This document shows positions 15,313 to 23,020 of a stretch of 42,157 nucleotides of DNA, in pieces (within the stretch, counting starts at the first letter, position 1; each line of letters starts with the position of its first letter). Origin of the DNA: Syntrophaceae bacterium (GTDB lineage Bacteria > Desulfobacterota > Syntrophia > Syntrophales > Smithellaceae); contig PLGI01000104.1 of the NCBI GenBank assembly GCA_003139775.1, positions 4,697 through 46,853 of the forward strand, read 5' to 3'. The position numbers and the translations under genes were made by a program. The notes beneath the pieces were generated by a model. The model searched no databases. It saw only the letters and a list, made by a program, of their open reading frames with translations, and was not told the origin of the DNA.

Positions 15313-16665
15313 ATGCATACAGAAGAAAAAATAGATACCGATATTATTGTTGTTGGCGGCGGAGCTGCAGGCCTTATGGCCGCAGGCAGAGCGGCCCAAC
15401 TTGGCACCAGAGTTTTACTTTTGGAGAAAACTGAAAGTTGCGGCAAAAAAATTCTGGTCAGCGGCAAGACGCGTTGCAATTTAACCAATTCAGCGGAATT
15501 GAAGGATTTTATTTCCATGTATGGAGATAACGGCCGTTTTCTTTTTAGCGCGTTCCATAATTTTTTTCGTCCGGAGTTACTTGATTTTTTGAAAAACTAC
15601 GGCGTGGCCACCAAGGTAGAACGCGGCGGCAGAATCTTTCCCGTTTCTGATGATGCTCATGATGTTGTTCGCGTTTTTAAAAAATATCTTGCCGCAAATA
15701 AAGTGCAAATCAAATTAAATGCTAAAGTAACCGGAATCACCATACAAGATAATGCCGTTTGCGGCGTCAAAACACTAAACGGAAACTATCGATCTACCGC
15801 GGTGATTCTGGCGACAGGCGGCGCCACCTGGCCTGCTACCGGTTCTGCCGGCGATGGCTACAAAATCAGCGAGGGCTTGGGACACAATATAGTGAAACTT
15901 AAACCGGCATTAGTACCATTGATAGTTCACGAACAGAAACTGGCTCAATCAATGCAGGGAGTGAGCCTGCGCAATGTCCGCGCCACGGCGTTTCGGGGCA
16001 AGGCGGTCACAATTGATTCCGCGCTTACGCCTGATTGCAGCTATGGCCGTGGAGAAAAAAAATCGCCACGGCCGCCGGTAATTGAAAGCCGCTTCGGGGA
16101 AATGATCTTCACTCATTTCGGATTAGGCGGCCCGATTATTTTGTTGATGAGCCTGTCTGTCGTTGAAGCTTTGGAAAAAGGACCTGTGTCCATATTGATT
16201 GATTTAAAGCCGGCCTTAACCAGAGAACAATTGCATAAGCGCCTGCAATGGGATCTGGATAATTCCAGCAAAAAAAAGATCAGCGGCATCATGAAAGAAT
16301 ATCTGCCCGCAAAGATGATCGATCCTTTCGTTGTTTTATCCGGTATTAATCCTGAAAAGCTGGCTCATCAGATCACTGCCCCGGAAAGAGAAATAATTAT
16401 TGAACTCCTCAAAGCCCTGCGCTTTAATATAAAATCACCTTTAGCGCTGGAAAAAGCGATCGTGACGGCAGGCGGTGTTTCGCTTACGGAAATAGATCCG
16501 CGCACGATGGCTTCCAAGTTAATTACCGGGCTGTACTTTTGCGGCGAGGTCATGGATATTGATGCTGATACCGGCGGTTATAATTTACAAGCCGCGTTTT
16601 CGACCGGATATGTAGCCGGTGAAAAAGCCGCTGAGTATGTAACAACATCTTTAAACCAAAGATAA
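15313..16665 (+). CDS. BaiN/HI0933-family FAD-dependent oxidoreductase
   Basis: 450 residues. The N-terminal FAD-binding Rossmann fold has IIVVGGGAAGLMAAG and LEKTESCGKKILVSGKTRCN, both diagnostic of the HI0933/BaiN (YhiN) flavoproteins. TGGATWPATGSAGDGY and the C-terminal FCGEVMDIDADTGGYNLQ also match. The family is slightly shorter on average; the extra length is a loop at about 235-260 (TPDCSYGRGEKKSPRPP). Members are poorly characterised flavoproteins that reduce unsaturated or other substrates; BaiN acts in bile-acid dehydroxylation. I chose ATG 15313 over 15277 because GGTGGAGA lies just upstream and the flavin motif then starts at the usual distance. No operon partner is adjacent. Confidence 0.88.
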   Translation: MHTEEKIDTDIIVVGGGAAGLMAAGRAAQLGTRVLLLEKTESCGKKILVSGKTRCNLTNSAELKDFISMYGDNGRFLFSAFHNFFRPELLDFLKNYGVATKVERGGRIFPVSDDAHDVVRVFKKYLAANKVQIKLNAKVTGITIQDNAVCGVKTLNGNYRSTAVILATGGATWPATGSAGDGYKISEGLGHNIVKLKPALVPLIVHEQKLAQSMQGVSLRNVRATAFRGKAVTIDSALTPDCSYGRGEKKSPRPPVIESRFGEMIFTHFGLGGPIILLMSLSVVEALEKGPVSILIDLKPALTREQLHKRLQWDLDNSSKKKISGIMKEYLPAKMIDPFVVLSGINPEKLAHQITAPEREIIIELLKALRFNIKSPLALEKAIVTAGGVSLTEIDPRTMASKLITGLYFCGEVMDIDADTGGYNLQAAFSTGYVAGEKAAEYVTTSLNQR

Positions 16666-16749
16666 TATTGAGACAGTAAATTAGAATCAATTCGTTTGCA
16701 ATTCAAAAATACTATCTTCGCCGGCTGGGACAGCCGCACCTTTGCCTGA

Positions 16750-16851
16750 TTACTCATAATAAGTCCACATGAGGATAACTTTCACTGTTTTGATGTCATC
16801 CAATATTTGGTAAACCAGGCGATACTGAATATTAATTCGCCGCGCATGATT
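16750..16851 (-). pseudogene. 3' remnant of a YoeB/Txe-type mRNA interferase toxin
   Basis: On the minus strand a frame of about 34 codons reads HARRINIQYRLVYQ, then ILDDIKTVKVILMWTYYE and a stop. This is the C-terminal pattern of YoeB/Txe toxins, including the catalytic-end Tyr-Tyr/His-Tyr-Glu region. Upstream the frame loses similarity and meets a stop after about five more codons, so the N-terminal half is gone. No antitoxin gene is visible beside it. Recognition is from memory of the family, not from a search. Confidence 0.6.
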
Positions 16852-16920
16852 AAAACAAAAGCACAATTGTTTTCCCTATTGCAAAAATAAATCCCCTAAG
16901 GTAGAAAAACACAAGAACCA

Positions 16921-17040
16921 TACCATTTCGCTTTCAAAGGATAACGCGGCGGCAAGGAGAAGGTGACGAGACGTATTATAAATACGTTGAGGAAACCGAC
17001 GACGATGCCAACAAAGTTACCCGAAGCAAGCGAATTGGTA
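16921..17040. repeat. Core-plus-inverted-ends element (family A/B/C), element B
   Basis: 120 bases. The ends at 16921-16945 (TACCATTTCGCTT...) and 17016-17040 pair at 19 of 25 positions. The core GGCGGCAAGGAGAAGGTGAC, the central CGTATTATAAATACG and the closing GATGCCAACAAAG match elements A and C. The last base is three bases before the AGGAG ribosome binding site of glmM, so the element must be part of the glmM leader if transcription starts further upstream. Confidence 0.82.
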
Positions 17041-17053
17041 TCAGGAGAAAATT

Positions 17054-18403
17054 ATGAATAAATTATTCGGCACCGACGGCATCCGTGGTATTGCCAATGA
17101 ACACCCCATGACGACAGAGATTGCTTTAAATGTCGGCCGTGCTATAGCCTATCTTTCCAAAAGAGAGGGACATACCCCTCGAATAATTATCGGCAAGGAC
17201 ACAAGACTCTCCGGCGATATGTTTGAGGGCGCGATCATCTCCGGCATTTGTTCCATGGGCGTCAATGCCATTTCCGTGGGTGTAATGCCCACACCGAGCA
17301 TCGCCTTTTTAACTCATGATATGCGTGCTGACGCGGGCATTGTTATCTCCGCCTCTCACAATCCTTCGCAGGATAACGGCATAAAAATTTTCAACAGTGA
17401 CGGCTTTAAACTTTCCGATGAAAAGGAAAATCAAATCGAAGAACTTATCTTTGCCAACAATATGGAAAAGCTCCATCCCGTTCCCAAGGAGATGGGCAAA
17501 TTATCCCGGCTGGATGACGCCGCCGGACGTTACGTTGATTTTCTGAAATCTACCTTTCCACAGGAGATCAATCCGGAAGGAATGAAAGTCGTCCTGGATT
17601 GCGGCAATGGCGCAACTTATCGCGTGGCCCCCGAAGTTTTTGCGGAACTAGGAGTTGAGGTTACAACGCTCTTCAATCAGCCCGACGGCAAGAACATCAA
17701 CCTCAATTGCGGTTCACAGCATACCGAGGCTCTGACTGCCGAAGTACTGCGTCAGAAGGCAGATGTCGGCTTTGCCTTCGATGGCGACGGCGACCGGGTG
17801 ATTGCCGTGGATGAAAAAGGAAATGTTCTTACCGGCGACCGGATGCTGGCCATCTGTTCAGTCATTTTGAAAAATGAAGGCGAGCTAAAAAATAATCTTG
17901 TTGTCCGCACTGTCATGAGCAATCTCGGCTTGACAGTTGCTTTTCAAAAACTGGGCATCGATTCCGTATTTGCCCAAGTGGGTGATCGCTTCGTTCTGGA
18001 AGAAATGCTTGCACGAGGCGCCATCATCGGCGGCGAAGATTCCGGCCATTTGATTTTTTTACAACACCATACCACCGGCGATGGTTTGATTACGGCACTG
18101 CAAGTGCTGGCCGCCATGAAAAAAGAAGGCAAACAGCTATCGGAGCTGGCCAGCATCATGACGGTGTTTCCGCAAATGCTCATCAATATTGACGTTAACA
18201 GAAAACCGGCAATAGAAACCGTGCCGGAAATAATGGCCGCTATCAAGAAAGCGGAAGAAGCGCTCGGCGATAAAGGACGGGTGCTCGTGCGCTACTCCGG
18301 CACTCAGAACATGTGCCGCGTTATGGTCGAAGGCCCCACCAAGAAAGAAACCGAAACCCATTGCCGTCAGATCGCGGAAGTGGTAAAAAAAATGCTGACA
18401 TAA
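17054..18403 (+). CDS. glmM: Phosphoglucosamine mutase
   Basis: 449 residues, full length for GlmM. It converts glucosamine-6-phosphate to glucosamine-1-phosphate for UDP-GlcNAc, peptidoglycan and lipopolysaccharide synthesis. It begins KLFGTDGIRGIANEHPMT, the GlmM signature. The active serine is S101 in ISASHNPSQDNG, the magnesium loop is DGDGDR (D243, D245, D247) and the phosphate-binding loop is RYSGT (413-417). AGGAGA lies about six bases before the ATG. Element B ends just upstream of that site. It is not next to the usual folP or ftsH partner. The ORF is intact and no regulatory ribozyme (glmS type) is seen. Confidence 0.96.
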   Translation: MNKLFGTDGIRGIANEHPMTTEIALNVGRAIAYLSKREGHTPRIIIGKDTRLSGDMFEGAIISGICSMGVNAISVGVMPTPSIAFLTHDMRADAGIVISASHNPSQDNGIKIFNSDGFKLSDEKENQIEELIFANNMEKLHPVPKEMGKLSRLDDAAGRYVDFLKSTFPQEINPEGMKVVLDCGNGATYRVAPEVFAELGVEVTTLFNQPDGKNINLNCGSQHTEALTAEVLRQKADVGFAFDGDGDRVIAVDEKGNVLTGDRMLAICSVILKNEGELKNNLVVRTVMSNLGLTVAFQKLGIDSVFAQVGDRFVLEEMLARGAIIGGEDSGHLIFLQHHTTGDGLITALQVLAAMKKEGKQLSELASIMTVFPQMLINIDVNRKPAIETVPEIMAAIKKAEEALGDKGRVLVRYSGTQNMCRVMVEGPTKKETETHCRQIAEVVKKMLT

Positions 18404-18443
18404 ATTGGAACTATAGACGGTAAAATCATTATTAGGAAAAAAG

Positions 18444-18653
18444 ATGAAACAATCAAAAAAAACCATGAATAGAGACCGAGATATCTTGAATTTATGGCAC
18501 GAACGCCCGTTGGATCAATAAAGAGAAATGGATGTTATGTCCCTGTACTCTTACATCCAGAAGAACCAACCGTAGTTATTTCATGGCATTGGCGGAGATC
18601 CTTATCAGTACCTGATGGGGCTGCTTCGATCCCACTTCCGCAACAAGTCATGA
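18444..18653 (+). pseudogene. Stop-interrupted small conserved-looking ORF
   Basis: One frame runs for 69 codons from ATG 18444 to TGA 18651 with two in-frame stops, TAA at 18519 and TAG at 18573. The parts read MNRDRDILNLWHERPLDQ, REMDVMSLYSYIQKNQP and LFHGIGGDPYQYLMGLLRSH. That protein-like pattern resembles a small hypothetical family (DILxLW...DPYQ-L-LR-H) I recall from proteobacterial genomes. A different frame (18494-18694) stays open but looks like a shadow. Most likely a decayed gene; function unknown. Confidence 0.45.
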
Positions 18654-18707
18654 CCAATCGATTTCCCTTTACGTTAATTCTAAATCCGGTTTAGTTAAAT
18701 ATCTTCT

Positions 18708-18732
18708 GGATTCCCGCCTTCGCGGGAATGAC
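18708..18732. repeat. G-family palindrome, copy 4
   Basis: GGATTCCCGCCTTCGCGGGA then ATGACA, the same sequence as at 2350-2374. It sits between the interrupted small ORF and element C. Confidence 0.65.
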
Positions 18733-18746
18733 ACCGTTTATTATTT

Positions 18747-18866
18747 AAAAAGTTGGATTCATCAGGATACCGAGGCGGCAAGGAGGAGGCGACGAGGCGT
18801 ATTATACATACGTTGAGGAAACCGACGACGCAGCCAACAAAGGTAGCCGTATGAAGCCGACTTTTT
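18747..18866. repeat. Core-plus-inverted-ends element (family A/B/C), element C
   Basis: 120 bases. The ends at 18747-18771 (AAAAAGTTGGATTCATC...) and 18842-18866 pair at 20 of 25 positions but have a different sequence from the ends of A and B. The core GGCGGCAAGGAGGAGGCGAC, central CGTATTATACATACG and closing GCAGCCAACAAAG are shared. Its last base overlaps the stop codon of the thiolase gene, which is read from the other strand. Confidence 0.82.
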
Positions 18867-20224
18867 TAGTCAACGCGAATCAGCATTGCGTCCCCCTGGG
18901 CGTGCCCCGAGCAAATGCCGCAGACGCCCCAACCGCCGCCGCGCCGCTGCAGCTCATAACCCAATGTCATGGCGATTCTGGCTCCGGTCGCTCCAATGGG
19001 ATGACCATAAGCAACCGCTCCGCCGTTGACATTCACCTTTTTAAACATCTCTTCTTTAGTCATGCCCAAAATCGAGCGGCAGCTAACCAGCGCCACAGCC
19101 GCAAAGGCTTCGTTGATTTCAATCACATCCATCTGGTCGAGCGTCATATCATTTTGTTCCAGAATTTTCTTAATGGCTAAACCCGGCACGGTCGCGATGT
19201 CTTTAGTCGGCTGCGAAACTTCAGCATAATCAACAATGGTAAAAATAGGTTTGAGCCCCAGTTCGTCTGCTTTTTCTCTGCTCATCAAAAGGCAAACGTC
19301 GCCGCCGTCATTGACGCCGGGCGAGTTTCCGGCGGTGACGCTTCCCGGCTGGCCGGTCACGGTGCTTAGATGGCCAAATACCGGCGGAAGTTTTGCCAGA
19401 CCTTCGAGTGTAGTTTCCGGCCTTGGCCCTTCGTCTTTATCAAAAACGATCACTTTTTTACCCTGTTTAACCTCCACAGGGAATATTTCATTATCAAGTT
19501 TCCCTTCATTCATCGCGCGGACAGCGTTCATCTGGGAATTGAGCGCCCACTCATCTTGTTCCTGCCGGGAAAAGCCGAACTCATCGGCCACTTCCGAACC
19601 ATGAATGGCCATATGCCTGTTGTAGAAGGCATCCCACAAGCCATCATAAACCATCGAATCAATGACGCGGCCGTTGGGTAAGGCCATCCTCGCTCCCCAG
19701 CGCATATCCGGCAGGACAAAGGGACAATTGCTCATACTTTCCTGACCGCCGGCAATACAAATATCGGCGCGTCCCAGAAGAATCATTTGAAAAGCCAGAT
19801 CAATCGTCTTGATGCCGGAAGAGCAAACTTTATTGACGGTAATGGAAGGCACTGATTCCGGCACTCCCGCCAGAATGGTCGCCTGACGCCCGGGAATCTG
19901 ACCGCAGCCGGCGGGAACAACCTGCCCCATAAAGATATAGTCCACATCCGCAGGCTTTACCTTGCCTTCGGTGCGGCGCAGGACTTCTTTTATCGCCAGA
20001 GCGCCCAACTCCATTGCTGAAAAATCTTTGAGCGCACCGCCTGCCCGACCATACGGTGTCCGGCATGCTTCCACACAAACGACCTCCCGAAACTTTTTAT
20101 GAGGATTTTTTATTTTTCGCCCCATTGTGCTGAAATCAGGCTTTCTTTCACCAAACTTGGCAATGGGCGCGTTCTTGTAAATCTCTGCCCTTGTTTTTTC
20201 CAACTTCTGCGGCACTTTAGCCAT
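18866..20224 (-). CDS. Acetyl-CoA acetyltransferase (thiolase)
   Basis: 452 residues against about 390 in most bacterial thiolases. A basic extension of about 48 residues (KNPHKKFREVV follows its end) precedes the normal start VCVEACRTPYGRAGGAL. Catalytic residues are C134 (NKVCSSGIK), H408 (GHPIGATGAR) and C438 in CSGHAQGDA. In most family members that last motif reads CxGGGxGxA, so the GG pair is replaced by HA here. It could condense two acetyl-CoA or cleave 3-ketoacyl-CoA. The start at 20224 has AAAGGGAG upstream, so the extension is probably real; an internal ATG (residue 34) is the alternative. It stands alone with its own promoter. The 3' end overlaps element C by one base. Confidence 0.9.
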   Translation of the reverse strand: MAKVPQKLEKTRAEIYKNAPIAKFGERKPDFSTMGRKIKNPHKKFREVVCVEACRTPYGRAGGALKDFSAMELGALAIKEVLRRTEGKVKPADVDYIFMGQVVPAGCGQIPGRQATILAGVPESVPSITVNKVCSSGIKTIDLAFQMILLGRADICIAGGQESMSNCPFVLPDMRWGARMALPNGRVIDSMVYDGLWDAFYNRHMAIHGSEVADEFGFSRQEQDEWALNSQMNAVRAMNEGKLDNEIFPVEVKQGKKVIVFDKDEGPRPETTLEGLAKLPPVFGHLSTVTGQPGSVTAGNSPGVNDGGDVCLLMSREKADELGLKPIFTIVDYAEVSQPTKDIATVPGLAIKKILEQNDMTLDQMDVIEINEAFAAVALVSCRSILGMTKEEMFKKVNVNGGAVAYGHPIGATGARIAMTLGYELQRRGGGWGVCGICSGHAQGDAMLIRVD

Positions 20225-20305
20225 ACAAATTCCATCTCCCTTTTACTTTTCTTGTGATAATAATTTAGTGGTAAAATTAAACGACTGAAAAAATTCCCGT
20301 TTGTT

Positions 20306-20333
20306 TTTTTACATAGAGTATTTTTAAAGTCAA
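20306..20333 (-). promoter_or_regulatory. Predicted promoter of the thiolase gene
   Basis: On the minus strand TTGACT (20328-20333), a 16-base spacer and TAAAAA (20306-20311) lie about 80 bases upstream of the ATG at 20224. The remaining bases to 20521 are AT-rich leader sequence for the divergent tatA gene. Confidence 0.45.
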
Positions 20334-20521
20334 CTGTTTTGATTGAGGAAATTTACAATAAAACCTCCAAAGTCTAATGATAGCTATAGAAAACAATAAG
20401 GTTGACGAAGGTAAAATTATATTATACGATTTACAATCAGCTCCAAACTGAGAGTTTTCGTCATTGTGACGATAACTATCAAAAGGTTTGGTATCAGTTA
20501 AAATTAAGGGGAGGCAACACC

Positions 20522-20719
20522 ATGTTTGAAGGACTTTTGCAACCTATGCACCTCATATTGATTCTGATTATAGTTTTGATTATCTTTGGTCCGGGGAAAC
20601 TGCCGGAGTTGGGAAGCTCAATAGGTAAAGCCATCAGAGGTTTTAAGAAGGCAATGAATGAACCGGAGAAAAAATCTGAAGAGGAAACAAAAAAAATAGA
20701 AAATAAAGATAAAGAATAG
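20522..20719 (+). CDS. tatA: Sec-independent translocase subunit TatA
   Basis: 65 residues with the standard TatA/TatB plan: one N-terminal transmembrane helix (LILILIIVLIIF), the hinge FGPGKLPELG, an amphipathic helix GSSIGKAIRGFKKAM and a charged tail rich in Glu and Lys. It forms the protein-conducting part of the Tat pathway, which moves folded, often cofactor-bearing proteins across the inner membrane. The short tail fits TatA rather than TatB. AAGGGGAGG (20506-20514) is seven bases before the ATG; the frame is open upstream but has no other start with a binding site. tatC is not adjacent, so it must lie elsewhere. Confidence 0.92.
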   Translation: MFEGLLQPMHLILILIIVLIIFGPGKLPELGSSIGKAIRGFKKAMNEPEKKSEEETKKIENKDKE

Positions 20720-20735
20720 GATCAACCAGATTCTT

Positions 20736-20910
20736 CAATCCCGCGGCTTCAGCAAGGGAAGGAATGCGGTATAACCCGCGGGAGGTCGCGTTATCCTCTG
20801 CTTCGCGGGATAATTCGACCATCAAGTTTCAGTCGCAGATGACCCCACGGTGACCTTTAGGTTATTCAGGTTATGCACTTTATTTCTGAAACTTGGGTCT
20901 CATTATTGTA
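20736..20910. repeat. Composite intergenic repeat (family E), copy f
   Basis: Starts with TCCCGCGG (20739-20746), which pairs with CCGCGGGA (20776-20783). Then come GCGGGATAATTCGACC, a GTGACCTTTAGGTTATTCAG segment and TTTCTGAAACTTGGGTCTCA. It is followed without a gap by the F palindrome at 20912-20945. Confidence 0.7.
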
Positions 20911-20911
20911 A

Positions 20912-20945
20912 GGAGCCTCCGGCTCCTGCCGGAGGGGGCTTCACT
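20912..20945 (+). repeat. 35-bp GC-rich palindrome (family F), copy 2
   Basis: GGAGCCTCCGGCTCCTGCCGGAGG with stem CTCCGGC/GCCGGAG around TCCT. The stretch GGAGGGGG (20931-20938) serves as the only strong ribosome binding site for the downstream membrane protein gene, and its last bases overlap the likely CTG start codon. Confidence 0.75.
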
Positions 20946-21612
20946 GAATAAACGTTTAACCTTCAGGATTCTCTTCTTACTCCTGTTAATAATCTTATCA
21001 GTTTATATCTTCATTCACTTTGATCTGTATCTGTTTTTCAAAGACAGATACAAATTACTGAATTTTATTAAGTCATACCATCCATACGATGAACTCATCT
21101 TTATTTTACTCCAGATTGTACAGGTTGTTGCGGCTCCGATTCCGGGAGAACTGACAGGCCTTATCGGCGGTTATCTTTACGGACCTTTTTGGGGAACTGT
21201 TTATTCGACAATCGGACTTACGCTCGGTTCCTGGATAGCTTTCATGCTGGCGCGCTTTTTCGGCGAGCCGCTTCTGGAAAAAGTGGTCAAGAAAGAAGTC
21301 TTTGAAAAATTTGATCACTTTATGGAACATCAGGGCATTGGAGTATCGTTAATTCTGTTTCTGGTTCCGGGATTCCCCAAGGATTATTTATGTTACATCA
21401 TGGGTGTCAGTCTCATCCCCACATGGACATTCATCATAGTTTCCACGACCGGGCGTTTGCTCGGTACCATAATGCTTTCTTTTACCGGATACTATGCCGG
21501 CAATGGACAATATCTTTTTTTAACCTGCCTTACAGGAGCAGGTATAATCATTTTTATCGTCGTCTATTACTATCACGATAAAATACTTCATCTTTTAAAA
21601 AAGAAGAGGTGA
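20944..21612 (+). CDS. VTT-domain (DedA/TVP38/TMEM64-like) inner-membrane protein
   Basis: About 222 residues. A hydrophobic N-terminal helix (LTFRILFLLLLIILSVYIF) is followed by the VTT domain with the family's re-entrant loop AAPIPGELTGLIGGYLYG and GTVYSTIGLTLGSWIAFMLARFFG. Then come VPGFPKDYLCYIMGV and two more helices, with a basic tail LLKKKR. Members are membrane proteins linked to lipid flipping and membrane homeostasis. No ATG or GTG precedes the first helix. The CTG at 20944 has GGAGGGGG five bases upstream, while an in-frame TTG at 20893 has no binding site. The start is therefore uncertain and is made of repeat DNA. The gene is convergent with bioA, 25 bases away. Confidence 0.8.
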   Translation: MNKRLTFRILFLLLLIILSVYIFIHFDLYLFFKDRYKLLNFIKSYHPYDELIFILLQIVQVVAAPIPGELTGLIGGYLYGPFWGTVYSTIGLTLGSWIAFMLARFFGEPLLEKVVKKEVFEKFDHFMEHQGIGVSLILFLVPGFPKDYLCYIMGVSLIPTWTFIIVSTTGRLLGTIMLSFTGYYAGNGQYLFLTCLTGAGIIIFIVVYYYHDKILHLLKKKR

Positions 21613-21637
21613 GAATAAAGGATCAAACCATTTCTGT

Positions 21638-22984
21638 TCATATTCCGAAATATTCATTTATCGATTCAAACGCAACCCGGACCATTAAGTCGATATCCTC
21701 CTCTTCCACAATATACGGCGGCATAAAATAAATAACATTGCCCAAAGGCCGCAGAAGAACTCCTTTTTTGAGCGCGAGCCGATAGATTCCGTAACCAATT
21801 CTCTTTTGCCAATCAAAAGCCTTTTTAGAAATTTTATCCTCCACCAATTCCAGAGCGCCGATCATCCCCATCTGACGATATTCACCAATGTACGAATGAC
21901 CTTGCGCCAGCGCGTTTACCTTATCGGCAATAATTTTTGCTCTCCTTTCATTTTGGACCAGAACATTGTCTTCGGCAAAGATACTCAACGATTCTCGGGC
22001 AACAGCACAGGCCAAAGCGTTACCCGCATAACTGTGGGAGTGCATAAAGGCCTTAAGTTCTGTATAGTCGGCATAAAAAGCCGAATAGATATCATTCGTC
22101 GTAACCACCAGGGAAAAAGGCATATAGCCTGCCGTAATCCCCTTGGATAAGCACATTATATCCGGACTAATTCCGGCATGAACGCATGCAAACATTTTGC
22201 CGGTACGGCCAAAACCTACCGCAATTTCATCGGCAATAAAGTGAATATTATATTTTGTGCAAAGCGCCCGGAGCTTTTTCAGATAAACCGGAGGATAGAT
22301 TTTCATGCCGGCCGCGCACTGCACAAGAGGTTCAATAATGACCCCACAGATTTCTTCGGAATGCTCTTCGATAATTCGTCCCAGTGACTCAAAGCATTCG
22401 GCATCGCAGTTTTCGCGGTTTTTGCCGAAAGGGCAGCGGTAACAATCCGGTCCTGTAGCTTTAAAAATATTGAGCAGCAATGGTTTGTAGATTTTACTGT
22501 ACAGGTCAAGATCACCTACGGAAAGCGCGCCCAGGGTTTCACCATGATAGGCATCGGTAATCGCGACGAAGCGAGTTTTACGTGGATGGCCGGTCTGCTG
22601 GTGATAATGAAAACTCATTTTCAGGGCGGCTTCCACCGCCGAAGAACCGTTGTCGGCAAAAAAAACTTTCTCGAGGCCTGCCGGTGTGATGCGCACAATA
22701 TCCTCTGCCAGTTCAATGGCAGGCGGATGAGAAAAATTAGCAAAAATGACGTGCTCGAGTTTTTCCAGTTGCTGACGAATCGCGGCGTTGATTCTGTCAT
22801 TGCTGTGCCCGAAGAGGTTCACCCACCAAGAGGAAACAGCATCGAGATAAGACTTTCCGTCTGTGTCATACAGGTAAGCGCCCTTGCCGCGCTCGATAAC
22901 TATCGGCGGAAAATCTTCATAGTCCTTCATTTGCGAACAGGGATGCCAGATATAACGCAAATCTCTCTTCTGCCATTCATTCAT
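21638..22984 (-). CDS. bioA: Adenosylmethionine--8-amino-7-oxononanoate aminotransferase
   Basis: 448 residues of a class III PLP aminotransferase. BioA transfers an amino group (usually from S-adenosylmethionine) to KAPA, giving DAPA in biotin synthesis. It has IWHPCSQMKDYE and SSWWVNLFGHS, typical of BioA, then VFFADNGSSAVEAALKM, the PLP-aspartate region DEIAVGFGRTG and the Schiff-base lysine K281 in CLSKGITAGYMP. A Cys-rich stretch DCYRCPFGKNRENCDAEC, near residues 180-197, is found in many anaerobe BioA proteins. It is the last gene of the bioD-bioF-bioA group, 36 bases after bioF. The protein is complete. Confidence 0.95.
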   Translation of the reverse strand: MNEWQKRDLRYIWHPCSQMKDYEDFPPIVIERGKGAYLYDTDGKSYLDAVSSWWVNLFGHSNDRINAAIRQQLEKLEHVIFANFSHPPAIELAEDIVRITPAGLEKVFFADNGSSAVEAALKMSFHYHQQTGHPRKTRFVAITDAYHGETLGALSVGDLDLYSKIYKPLLLNIFKATGPDCYRCPFGKNRENCDAECFESLGRIIEEHSEEICGVIIEPLVQCAAGMKIYPPVYLKKLRALCTKYNIHFIADEIAVGFGRTGKMFACVHAGISPDIMCLSKGITAGYMPFSLVVTTNDIYSAFYADYTELKAFMHSHSYAGNALACAVARESLSIFAEDNVLVQNERRAKIIADKVNALAQGHSYIGEYRQMGMIGALELVEDKISKKAFDWQKRIGYGIYRLALKKGVLLRPLGNVIYFMPPYIVEEEDIDLMVRVAFESINEYFGI

Positions 22985-23020
22985 TCTTCGTCACCATTAC
23001 TGTTCACGGTTTGCCTATAA

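Noticed and set aside
18498-18520. Possible sigma-54 promoter TGGCACGAACGCCCGTTGG
   Set aside because: The distance between the TGGCAC and TTG parts is too long for the -24/-12 pattern, and the sequence is inside the interrupted ORF.
18444-18653. Stop-codon recoding in the interrupted small ORF
   Set aside because: Two different stop codons (TAA and TAG) occur, with no selenocysteine- or pyrrolysine-type signal nearby, and all other genes use these codons as stops. Decay is simpler.
18494-18694. 66-codon open frame beginning MARTPVGSIKRNG
   Set aside because: The stop-interrupted frame at 18444-18653 has the more protein-like sequence; this one is probably its shadow, although neither is proven.
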